This document shows positions 1-6,774 of a DNA stretch of 22,045 nt, piece after piece. Location: positions 1 to 22,045 of the forward strand of contig JAGGSY010000019.1 in the NCBI GenBank assembly GCA_021158845.1, read 5' to 3'. Both the position numbers and the translations under genes were made by a program. How positions within the stretch are numbered: the stretch's first letter is position 1; each line of letters starts with the position of its first letter. Origin of the DNA: Caldisericia bacterium (GTDB lineage: Bacteria > Caldisericota > Caldisericia > B22-G15). A model generated the notes under the pieces. It searched no databases and was not told where the DNA came from. It saw only the letters and a list, made by a program, of their open reading frames with translations.

Positions 1-11
1 TCATTGATCAT
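1..11 (-). CDS. Start of a further minus-strand gene, cut by the window edge
   Basis: On the minus strand an ATG at 11-9 follows a GGAGG at 24-20 with 8 bases between them, a normal ribosome binding arrangement. Only three codons (ATG ATC AAT) lie in the window, so the product cannot be identified. It sits 37 bases after the antiporter stop codon, in the same direction and with no hairpin terminator between, so it probably continues the same operon. A second ATG at 4-2 is in another frame and badly spaced. Confidence 0.4.
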
Positions 12-48
12 TGCTCTTTCCTCCTTTTTTTTAATAATTTTATCATTT

Positions 49-1245
49 TTATGCGTACTTTTCAGCAAAGGTCTTTAAAAGTATAGGAGTTGTAATAGAT
101 GTTATCATCGCCATAAATACAATGGAGGTGTATATAGGTCTATTTATTATTCCCTGATTAAGAGCTATATTGGCAACAACCAACTCTACTGCCGCTCTTG
201 CATTCATACCTATTCCAACCACAAGGGATTTCTTTAACGGTATCCCTGAAATGAAAGCACCAAGAGCTCCACCAAAAATTTTACCCACAAAAGCAACCCC
301 AACTATTACAAGAAGGGGAAGACCAAATGCTTCTTTTGAAAGTACTATGGAAAAGCCTGTCCATGAGAAGAATAACGGGGCGAAAAAACCCCATATCCAT
401 CTCTCAATTGTCTCAATTTCTCCCTTCCTTAGAAAACTCCTAACTGTAAGACCACCAAAGAAGGCACCTATTATAAGATGAAGACCTGCCATATGTGCAA
501 GCATGGAAAAGACAAAAACCCATAATAATACTATTGATAGTCTTTCATTGAGAGAAAGTTTCTCAATTTTGGAGAAAATGAATCTTCCTAATATTGGACC
601 GAGAGCAATAGATAAAACAACAAATAGAACAGATATAAGGATTAGTTTCATTAAAAATCCTATATGAGGAATTTCTCCTGTATTTCCTATACTGGTAAGG
701 ATGGAAAGTATAACTATACCGATTATGTCATCAACTACTGCAGCTCCTATTATTGTCATTCCAACCTTTGTGTTTAATTTACCAATCTGAATAAGTGTAG
801 CAACAGATAATGCAACTGCAGTAATTGAAACTGATGCAGCAATGTAAAGTGAAGCTGTGGTGGAGAGGTTAAGTAATTTGATGGAGGCGAAATACCCTAA
901 GGAGAATGGCACAACTACTCCAAAAATTGCCGTAAGCACGGCTTCCTTTCCAACCTTCAAAAGATCTGAAAGATCCGTTTCAAGTCCTGCACCAAGCATA
1001 AGAAAGACACCGCTAAAATCTATCACAGCTTTCATCAAGTCACTTGCCTCTTCGTGGGAGAAGAATCTTAGTATTGCATGCCCCTCGGGAACAAATATTC
1101 TTGGAAGTATGAGGAGAAGAACAGGACCAACAATTATACCACCTATTATCTCACCCACTATTTGAGGTTGTTTTAATCTAATCATCAAATGACCAAAGAA
1201 GAGAGCTGATGCAAGGAGAAGAAAGGTGTATACAAATACATCCAT
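49..1245 (-). CDS. CPA2-type Na+(K+)/H+ antiporter (KefB/NapA family membrane subunit)
   Basis: This 398-residue integral membrane protein has about 12 hydrophobic segments and almost no soluble part. It matches the cation:proton antiporter 2 fold: an LGAGLETDL stretch near residues 84-92, an SVSITAV stretch near 138-144, and a paired-Asp motif AAVVDDI with D172 and D173, the ion-binding site in electrogenic members. Family knowledge predicts exchange of Na+ or K+ for protons at the cytoplasmic membrane. It lacks the C-terminal TrkA-N/RCK domain of full-length KefB-type proteins. The separate CBS-pair protein encoded just upstream may supply regulation instead. Its ATG overlaps the CBS gene stop (TAATG) and has a GGAG six bases upstream, so translation is probably coupled. 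The family call is firm; the transported ion is not determined. Confidence 0.88.
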   Translation of the reverse strand: MDVFVYTFLLLASALFFGHLMIRLKQPQIVGEIIGGIIVGPVLLLILPRIFVPEGHAILRFFSHEEASDLMKAVIDFSGVFLMLGAGLETDLSDLLKVGKEAVLTAIFGVVVPFSLGYFASIKLLNLSTTASLYIAASVSITAVALSVATLIQIGKLNTKVGMTIIGAAVVDDIIGIVILSILTSIGNTGEIPHIGFLMKLILISVLFVVLSIALGPILGRFIFSKIEKLSLNERLSIVLLWVFVFSMLAHMAGLHLIIGAFFGGLTVRSFLRKGEIETIERWIWGFFAPLFFSWTGFSIVLSKEAFGLPLLVIVGVAFVGKIFGGALGAFISGIPLKKSLVVGIGMNARAAVELVVANIALNQGIINRPIYTSIVFMAMITSITTPILLKTFAEKYA

Positions 1246-1676
1246 TATTTACTCCATAGATTCTTTATAATTTCCATGCAGTTTAAATCCCCTATAACCT
1301 TTTTACTCTTATCAACCACTGGCAACTCCTCAATTTTCTCCATCACCATAGCTTCAAGAGCATCGACAATGTCTTCATTCTCAAAAACATATATTGGCGG
1401 AAGCATGATATCTTTAGCTACCCTGGCTTTAGATATTTTTAAGGCATTAAATGTATCTTCTTTCGCTACAGTTCTTTTGCCTTTCAAAATATGTGTGGTT
1501 TTGAGAATAATGGATGTAGGTATTATACCTACAAGTTTCTCTTCCTTATCCACAACATATACACTCCTTGAACGAGGATCTTTAAGTAAAACCTCTACCA
1601 CTTTTTCAATGGAATCATTTTCGAAGACAACAGGAGGCTCTATTGTTATCGTTTTATGAATATCTCTTACCTTCAT
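1245..1676 (-). CDS. CBS-pair (Bateman) domain protein
   Basis: This 143-residue soluble protein consists almost wholly of two CBS domains, about residues 1-62 and 84-140. Signs are the repeated pattern of a polar N-terminal turn, an SVYVVD/ELPVVD strand and a KLVGII or KKVIGD turn. CBS pairs usually bind adenine nucleotides such as AMP, ATP, SAM or c-di-AMP and control a partner protein; no catalytic domain is attached here. The gene is locked between glyA (4-base ATGA overlap) and the antiporter gene (1-base overlap). The likeliest reading is a nucleotide-sensing regulatory partner of the antiporter, but this is inferred from position. The bound ligand cannot be told from sequence. Confidence 0.82.
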   Translation of the reverse strand: MKVRDIHKTITIEPPVVFENDSIEKVVEVLLKDPRSRSVYVVDKEEKLVGIIPTSIILKTTHILKGKRTVAKEDTFNALKISKARVAKDIMLPPIYVFENEDIVDALEAMVMEKIEELPVVDKSKKVIGDLNCMEIIKNLWSK

Positions 1677-2944
1677 TTCATATACACCTCCATTTCTCTT
1701 CTAAGCTCAGGATATAAAGGAAATCTCTCACAAAGAGAAAGAACTTCCTTTTTAACCCCATTTAAAATAGACTCATTCTCTGGATTTTTTAATACCCTGG
1801 CAATGAGTTTTCCAACAATCTTCATCTCCTCCTCTTTCATCCCTCTTGTAGTCAATGCAGGTGTTCCAAGTCTAATTCCACTTGCAACAAATGGTTTCTC
1901 TGGATCAAATGGTATTGTATTCTTGTTCACTGTAATATTTACACTCCCCAATATCCTCTCTGCCTTTTTACCTGTTATTTTAAATGGTCTTAAGTCTACA
2001 AGCATTAAGTGATTATCTGTGCCTCCAGATACAAGTCTTGCACCTTCCTCCTTTAAAGTATTAGCTAACGCTTTTGCATTCTTTACTATCTGTTCCTGAT
2101 AATTTTTAAACTCTTCACTCATGGCTTCCTTAAAGCAAACTGCCTTTGAAGCTATCACATGCATGAGTGGACCACCTTGAGTTCCAGGAAAAACAGCTTT
2201 ATCTATAATTTTCTTATATTTTTCCTTTGTAAGAATAAAGGCTCCCCTCGGACCCCTCAATGTCTTATGCGTTGTAGAAGTGACAAAATCTGCCGTATTC
2301 ACTGGTGATGGATGGAAACCTGTTGCAACCAATCCTGCAATATGAGCAATATCAGCCATAAGATACGATCCCACCTCGTCAGCTATCTCTCTGAATTTTT
2401 CAAAATCAATTTTTCTTGGGTATGCAGAGTATCCTGTTACTATAAGTTTTGGTTTGTGCTTTCTGGCAAGGTCTCTAACCATATCAAAATCAATGATCTC
2501 TGTATCTTTTTTTACTCCATAGTAAACAACATTGTAAAGCTTACCTGAAAAAGATACTGGACTTCCATGAGATAGATGACCTCCATGTGAGAGTTCCATT
2601 GAAAGGATTGTATCCCCCGGTTTTAAAACTGCAAAGTAAACTGCCATGTTTGCCTGTGTTCCAGAATGGGGTTGGACATTGGCATGTTCTGCATTAAAAA
2701 GTTTCTTTGCCCTCTCCCTCGCAAGTTCTTCTGCAATATCCACAAACTCACATCCACCATAGTATCTTTTGCCAGGATAACCCTCTGCATACTTGTTTGT
2801 AAGGGGAGTGCCTAAACTTGATAAAACTGCTCTACTCACAAAATTTTCTGATGCTATGAGTTCAAGATTTTCGTGTTGCCTCTTTATCTCTTTATAAATA
2901 GCCTCAAATATCTCTGGATCTGAATTAAATAAATCCTTTAACAT
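1673..2944 (-). CDS. glyA: Serine hydroxymethyltransferase
   Basis: This PLP enzyme interconverts serine plus tetrahydrofolate with glycine plus 5,10-methylenetetrahydrofolate, the main source of one-carbon units. Family motifs run in order: ENLELIASENF near the N terminus, KRYYGGCEFVD, QPHSGTQAN, MADIAHIAGL, the PLP-lysine motif TTHKTLRGPRG (K227 in this numbering), PGTQGGP and GTPALTTRG. The frame stays open to an ATG at 2968 (431 residues), but I place the start at the ATG at 2944 (423 residues). That one has an AAGGAGGT ideally spaced and gives the usual N terminus MLKDLFNSDPEIF; the upstream ATG has no binding site. The gene follows the small membrane protein gene and overlaps the CBS gene by 4 bases. 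All catalytic motifs look intact. Confidence 0.96.
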   Translation of the reverse strand: MLKDLFNSDPEIFEAIYKEIKRQHENLELIASENFVSRAVLSSLGTPLTNKYAEGYPGKRYYGGCEFVDIAEELARERAKKLFNAEHANVQPHSGTQANMAVYFAVLKPGDTILSMELSHGGHLSHGSPVSFSGKLYNVVYYGVKKDTEIIDFDMVRDLARKHKPKLIVTGYSAYPRKIDFEKFREIADEVGSYLMADIAHIAGLVATGFHPSPVNTADFVTSTTHKTLRGPRGAFILTKEKYKKIIDKAVFPGTQGGPLMHVIASKAVCFKEAMSEEFKNYQEQIVKNAKALANTLKEEGARLVSGGTDNHLMLVDLRPFKITGKKAERILGSVNITVNKNTIPFDPEKPFVASGIRLGTPALTTRGMKEEEMKIVGKLIARVLKNPENESILNGVKKEVLSLCERFPLYPELRREMEVYMK

Positions 2945-2949
2945 CTCTA

Positions 2950-2954
2950 CCTCC
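2950..2954 (-). promoter_or_regulatory. Ribosome binding site that sets the glyA start
   Basis: GGAGG, within AAGGAGGT on the minus strand, lies 5 bases before the ATG at 2944-2942. It is absent before the in-frame ATG at 2968-2966, so it favours the shorter SHMT. Confidence 0.75.
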
Positions 2955-2972
2955 TTTTTAGGTATCATATTT

Positions 2973-2999
2973 ATTTTATACCCTTCTAAAAATTTGTTA
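2973..2999 (-). promoter_or_regulatory. Weak candidate promoter upstream of glyA
   Basis: On the minus strand TTAACA (2999-2994) and TAAAAT (2978-2973) are separated by about 16 bases in the gap between the small membrane protein gene and glyA. This gap of 72 bases is the longest inside the 1-5715 run, so a separate promoter for glyA, the CBS gene and the antiporter gene is plausible. AT-rich matches of this quality occur by chance. Confidence 0.25.
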
Positions 3000-3016
3000 A
3001 GTTGCTATCTGTATCT

Positions 3017-3433
3017 CTAAGGCTCTTTAGATGGAGGTGAACCTCCCTCCTTCTTTATTAAACTCCAGTGATATAGATATAAAGGTATACCCACTATAAG
3101 TAAAGCTACATCCCTTGAAAGTTCATTCTCTACATAAGGGAGGTATCCTTTTTTCTGACTCTCCTGCCACTTTTTATAGTCTTCCTCCCACTGCTTTAAC
3201 ATCTCTTTATCCTGTTCTGTAAGTTCTTCACTCTCTTTTAAAGTATTAACTCTCTCAAGAAAATAGGGTTCGGGCGGTCTGTCCAAGTATCCATACTTGT
3301 ACTGCAGCGCATCTCTAAAAATTGTAAGCTGAAGACCTAAATTTATAAAACCTACAGCACCTATTATCACAAGGATTAACCCTATCATAGAAAACAGATA
3401 AAGATAAACCTTTCTTAAGCTAATCTTGCTCAT
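3017..3433 (-). CDS. Small membrane protein with two helices, function unknown
   Basis: The 138-residue product has one hydrophobic helix at about residues 12-34, a strongly charged middle (about 45-105, rich in Glu, Lys and Trp, possibly coiled-coil), and a second helix at about 108-126 containing the phrase VGIPLYLYHW. Similar two-helix proteins ending in a LYLYHW-like phrase exist in other bacteria, perhaps related to DUF5671 proteins; that link is from memory and weak. The ATG has a GAGGAGG upstream at good spacing. It lies between the trans-sulfuration enzyme gene (34-base gap) and glyA in one direction. I can assign no function. Confidence 0.75.
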   Translation of the reverse strand: MSKISLRKVYLYLFSMIGLILVIIGAVGFINLGLQLTIFRDALQYKYGYLDRPPEPYFLERVNTLKESEELTEQDKEMLKQWEEDYKKWQESQKKGYLPYVENELSRDVALLIVGIPLYLYHWSLIKKEGGSPPSKEP

Positions 3434-3467
3434 AAAACCTCCTCTTAATTTTTATAAAAATAGATTT

Positions 3468-4649
3468 TTAAATTTTCTTTAATGCCTGATCAATGTCCCA
3501 TATAAGATCATCCACATCCTCTATGCCCACTGACAACCTTACAAAACCTGGTCCAATCCCTATCTTTTCCCTCTCCTCCTTGGTCAATGAGGCATGAGAT
3601 GTGTTAAAAGGCATACTTACAAGACTCTCCACCCCACCAAGACTTGTTGCCTCTTTTATAATCTTAAGATTCCTCATAAACTTAAGTCCATCCTCATCAT
3701 CCCCCTTTATTTCAAAACTAACCATTCCACCAGCTCCCTTTGTAAGGTATCTTACACTGGAGAGAATATATGGATAATTATCGAGGGTCGGGTATATTAC
3801 ATTTCTTACCTTTTCATGTGTTGAAAGAAATGTTGCAATCCTTAATGCGTTTATATTGTGCCTCTCCATTCTTAAAGAAAGTGTCTTAAGCCCCCTCTCA
3901 AGAAGAAATGCAGAAACTGGATCCATAGAGCCACCATATCTTATCATTCTCTCCCAGATCATATCTATATAATTCTTGCTTCCAACTACAACTCCACCCA
4001 CAACATCACTATGGCCATTCAGATACTTGGTCACAGAATGTATCTCTATATCAACACCCCTATCAAGTGGCGTCAGGTTATAGGGAGTTAAAAAGGTGTT
4101 ATCCACTATAACTGGTACTCCAAGTTCTTTACCTATTTTTACAACCTCATCCACATCAAGAATCTTTAAAAGAGGATTTGAGAGTGTTTCAAAGTATAAC
4201 AATTTTGTTCTCTCAGTGGCTGCCTTCTTTATCTCTTCAGGTTTTGTTTGATCCACATACTTTACAACTATTCCAAATTTAGGAAGTTCATTCTTTATAA
4301 AAGACAGGGTCCCTCCATAAAGATCCAGTGTGGTTATTATTTCATCTCCCTCTGAAAGAAATGTAAGAAGTGTTGTTGATATGGCTGCCATTCCTGAGGA
4401 GAAGAGAAGAGCATCCTCTCCTTTGCATATCTCGGCTATTTTTCTTTCTGCAGCTCTTCTTGTGGGATTACCATACCTTGAATATATCCATGCCTCTCTT
4501 GCCTTTCCCTCAAGAATTTTCTTGTAATCTTCATCACTTAAGACAAATGTTGAACTCTGAAATATTGGTGTATTTACAGCACCTGTTTCCTTATCAATAT
4601 ACTCACCTGAATGAATGCACTTTGTAGAAAATTTAATCTTCTTATCCAT
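3468..4649 (-). CDS. Trans-sulfuration PLP enzyme (cystathionine gamma-synthase / gamma-lyase family)
   Basis: This 393-residue enzyme belongs to the Cys/Met metabolism PLP family. Motifs seen are YSRYGNPT (57-63), SSGMAAI (84-90), DLYGGT (109-114), VDNTF (182-186) and the PLP-lysine motif SVTKYLNGHSD with K208. It ends with the conserved SLGGVESL and GFVRLSVGIED stretches. Family members make or cleave cystathionine, or split methionine or O-acetylhomoserine. The residue after DLYG is Gly, where classical methionine gamma-lyases carry Cys, which argues for a cystathionine-type enzyme. Length and motifs are normal. It has a strong AAGGAGG site and a position near glyA, fitting a methionine/one-carbon theme. 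The exact reaction needs biochemical or phylogenetic evidence. Confidence 0.9.
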   Translation of the reverse strand: MDKKIKFSTKCIHSGEYIDKETGAVNTPIFQSSTFVLSDEDYKKILEGKAREAWIYSRYGNPTRRAAERKIAEICKGEDALLFSSGMAAISTTLLTFLSEGDEIITTLDLYGGTLSFIKNELPKFGIVVKYVDQTKPEEIKKAATERTKLLYFETLSNPLLKILDVDEVVKIGKELGVPVIVDNTFLTPYNLTPLDRGVDIEIHSVTKYLNGHSDVVGGVVVGSKNYIDMIWERMIRYGGSMDPVSAFLLERGLKTLSLRMERHNINALRIATFLSTHEKVRNVIYPTLDNYPYILSSVRYLTKGAGGMVSFEIKGDDEDGLKFMRNLKIIKEATSLGGVESLVSMPFNTSHASLTKEEREKIGIGPGFVRLSVGIEDVDDLIWDIDQALKKI

Positions 4650-4680
4650 AAAAACCTCCTTGTATCTATATTATCACCAC

Positions 4681-5715
4681 TTAAGAATCCTTAAAACCCC
4701 ATAGAGAAACTATATTCTTCCACTTCTCAACAGTAACTATACCACCAGTTGCCCTCTCATGACCAAAACCAAGGTCTTCATCAAGACTTGGCTCTGTATA
4801 TTTTCTTAAGAAGGAGAGAAGTGAAATGGAAAGATTTGTTCTCATGGAAAAGGCAACTCTTCCATCAATGTATCCATAATTTGCACACACAACTATGTAA
4901 TTTTTAAGAACATTCCTCCATATCTGTGCAATTATTGGGTGAATAAGATATGGTGAATTTATCTCCAAAAGAACAAGACTTCCAGAAAATTTTGGTCTAA
5001 CTCTCTTCCATCTATCCACTTCCCTTTTCACTCTCTTTCTATATGTTTCAAGGGTGGATTTCGCCTCCGATTCACTCAATAAATCAGAAAATTCATTGGC
5101 ATTCATAAGATACCTTGTGGATGTTTTAATATCAAACTCAGGGATTCTCCTTGCAGCATTAACAAGAGATGCAACATGGGAAATCCACTTCTTCTTGTAT
5201 TTTTTTAAAATATTCTCATACATGGGAACATCCTTAACCGACGTTCCAAAATCCCCCGCCTCCCCTATAGCTCCTAAAAAATCCTTAGGAGAAAAACCAA
5301 TATTATCAAATAAGAGAAACGAAAGATAAGCTGCAGAAATGTATGGTGGAGGAGGAAAGGAGGTAAACAGAACTCCATTCTCAACTACACCTTCTGGTTT
5401 ATGATGATCAATAATTATAATCTTCTCCACGCCCTTAAATTCCTTTTTATAAGAACCAAGATCCACAATAAAAACCACATCTGGTTTCTTCTCAAGGACT
5501 CTCCCTATAACTGAATCTGAAAAACCATTTTCCCCTTTCTTCGGATACAACAAATCTACTACATTAAAACCATTTTCCCTAAGTGCTTTATGGACAAGAA
5601 CACCTGCGCTCACTCCATCTGCATCTACATGGGAAAGGATAACTATTCTTCTCTCCTTTTCAATACTTTTAATCTCCTCTTTAAATCTTACTGAAACTCT
5701 CTTTAAATCAAACAT
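4681..5715 (-). CDS. DHH-family phosphoesterase (RecJ/NrnA-like)
   Basis: The 344-residue protein shows the DHH domain in order: SHVDADGVSAG (H29, D31, D33), VFIVDLGS (D85) and IIIDHHKPEG (D103, H104, H105), all Mn2+-binding positions. A C-terminal DHHA1-like motif GFGHERATGG follows near 316-325. Such proteins are exonucleases for single-stranded DNA or nano-RNA, or cyclic dinucleotide phosphodiesterases. It is much shorter than RecJ (about 560 residues or more), so a stand-alone nuclease or phosphodiesterase is likelier; which one is open. The first DHHA1 glycine pair is GF rather than GG. There is no Shine-Dalgarno before the ATG. A TATAAT ends 9 bases before it, so its mRNA is probably leaderless or nearly so. 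Confidence 0.87.
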   Translation of the reverse strand: MFDLKRVSVRFKEEIKSIEKERRIVILSHVDADGVSAGVLVHKALRENGFNVVDLLYPKKGENGFSDSVIGRVLEKKPDVVFIVDLGSYKKEFKGVEKIIIIDHHKPEGVVENGVLFTSFPPPPYISAAYLSFLLFDNIGFSPKDFLGAIGEAGDFGTSVKDVPMYENILKKYKKKWISHVASLVNAARRIPEFDIKTSTRYLMNANEFSDLLSESEAKSTLETYRKRVKREVDRWKRVRPKFSGSLVLLEINSPYLIHPIIAQIWRNVLKNYIVVCANYGYIDGRVAFSMRTNLSISLLSFLRKYTEPSLDEDLGFGHERATGGIVTVEKWKNIVSLWGFKDS

Positions 5716-5717
5716 AT

Positions 5718-5723
5718 TATAAT
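5718..5723 (+). promoter_or_regulatory. -10 box of a leaderless plus-strand promoter
   Basis: A perfect TATAAT is followed by 6 bases and then the ATG at 5730, so transcription would start on or next to the A of the start codon. No Shine-Dalgarno exists for this gene. No good -35 box is visible; any -35 would lie inside the divergent coding sequence. Confidence 0.55.
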
Positions 5724-5724
5724 T

Positions 5725-5730
5725 ATTATA
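5725..5730 (-). promoter_or_regulatory. -10 box of the divergent minus-strand promoter
   Basis: Read on the minus strand this is a perfect TATAAT, 9 bases before the ATG of the DHH gene at 5715. A start about 7 bases downstream leaves a leader of roughly 3 bases. It abuts the plus-strand TATAAT, so RNA polymerase could occupy only one direction at a time. Confidence 0.45.
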
Positions 5731-6110
5731 TGAAAGGAACGAAAGAATTTAAAGTTTATTATAAAGAGAGAAATAGAGAGAAACTAAAGAAAACGGTAAT
5801 ATCAGACATTTGCCTCTTCTGTGATGCACCATGCTGTAAAGAAAACTTTGTTCCACTAACAGAGGAAGAGGTAAGAAGTGGCTTCTATGAGATGGAATTT
5901 AAAACATGGATTGATCCTGAAACTGGAAAAATAAGGTCTGGATGGGTTTTAAAGAGAAGAAAGGATGGAAGCTGCATCTACCTTACAAAATTTAACATGT
6001 GTTCAATATGGAAGAATAGACCCATTGCATGTAGATTATACGCCTGTGATAAAATAAAGAAGAAAGAGGAGAGAAGGAATGAAAACAAAGATGGTAGTCT
6101 TAGTAGATAA
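5730..6110 (+). CDS. Cys-cluster (YkgJ-type, CxxCxxxCC) metal-binding protein
   Basis: The 126-residue protein has eight cysteines in the layout of the zinc/iron-chelating YkgJ family: C28, C31, C35 and C36 in CLFCDAPCC, then C82, C91, C101 (in RPIACRLYAC) and C106. The family probably binds a metal or an Fe-S cluster; its biochemical role is mostly unknown. The C-terminal 20 residues are charged and look like a tail created by the 32-base overlap with the next gene. No ribosome binding site precedes the ATG, and a TATAAT ends 6 bases before it, so a leaderless mRNA is likely. No alternative start lies upstream without entering the divergent gene. It heads a three-gene overlapping operon. Confidence 0.8.
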   Translation: MKGTKEFKVYYKERNREKLKKTVISDICLFCDAPCCKENFVPLTEEEVRSGFYEMEFKTWIDPETGKIRSGWVLKRRKDGSCIYLTKFNMCSIWKNRPIACRLYACDKIKKKEERRNENKDGSLSR

Positions 6111-6774
6111 TGAGGAAGGTGACGAACTTATACCCTCCTGGGGTCTTTCCATATACATAGAGAGAGAGGATTTTAAACTCCTATTTGATACAGGAGATAA
6201 TCCCGAAATCCTTAACAAAAATGCAGAGAAATTAAACATAGATCTCTCAAAAATTGATGCCCTTATCCTATCCCACAATCACTATGATCACACAGGTGGG
6301 CTTCCATATATAGGGAACATAACAAAGGGAATCTCCGTTTATATACCTGAAAAAAGCATGACAAAGATGGTGGAGAGATATGGTTTAAAACCAATATGTG
6401 TTAAAGATACTCTTAAAATACATCCCAACTTCACATTGTATAAATTTGAAGGTCCTATCCCTGAACAATCCCTGATAGCTGAGAGTAATGGAAAAAATTT
6501 CTTCGTTGTTGGATGTTCCCATCCAAAAATAGAGAATATGGTGGTAGAAGTTAATCAAAAGATGGGTATAGAGATATTTGGTATTGTTGGAGGTTTCCAC
6601 CTTTATACAGAGACTCTGGAGAGACTCAAAAGAATAAAAGAGATCTTCGTCAAACTGGGAGTAAAGGAAATCTATCCAATTCACTGTACAGGGAAAACCG
6701 CAAGGGAGTTTTTTAGTAGAGAGCTAAAAGAAATCTATAAAGGAGGGAGAGGAGGAACAAGAATTGAGTTTTAA
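6079..6774 (+). CDS. Metallo-beta-lactamase-fold hydrolase, COG1237 type
   Basis: This 231-residue protein has the MBL signature SHNHYDHTGGL with H66, H68, D70 and H71, then H148 in GCSHPKIENM, H174 in GGFHL and H202 in YPIHCTG. This set is typical of the COG1237 group, often annotated as dihydropterin-ribofuranosylaminobenzene-phosphate synthase-like. That name comes from methanopterin biology and need not hold here; no methanopterin genes are in view. A di-metal phosphodiesterase or hydrolase of unknown substrate is the safe call. The ATG has GAGGAG 7 bases upstream. It overlaps the Cys-cluster gene by 32 bases and the lipocalin-like gene by 11, so the three are co-translated. No signal peptide; cytoplasmic. 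Confidence 0.86.
   Translation: MKTKMVVLVDNEEGDELIPSWGLSIYIEREDFKLLFDTGDNPEILNKNAEKLNIDLSKIDALILSHNHYDHTGGLPYIGNITKGISVYIPEKSMTKMVERYGLKPICVKDTLKIHPNFTLYKFEGPIPEQSLIAESNGKNFFVVGCSHPKIENMVVEVNQKMGIEIFGIVGGFHLYTETLERLKRIKEIFVKLGVKEIYPIHCTGKTAREFFSRELKEIYKGGRGGTRIEF
6751..6755 (+). promoter_or_regulatory. Ribosome binding site for the TTG start at 6764
   Basis: GGAGG lies 8 bases before TTG at 6764-6766 and inside the end of the MBL gene. It supports the TTG start of the lipocalin-like gene; no ATG is available nearby in that frame. Confidence 0.7.

Noticed and set aside
3029..3048. GGAGGT-GA-ACCTCC inverted repeat near the end of the small membrane protein gene, as a terminator
   Set aside because: It encodes Gly-Gly-Ser-Pro-Pro inside the gene, the loop is very tight, and no T-run follows in the gene's direction.
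4650..4680. TATAAT-like AT-rich sequence before the trans-sulfuration enzyme gene as a separate promoter
   Set aside because: Only a partial TGATAAT match within a 31-base operon gap and no -35; too weak to list as a feature.
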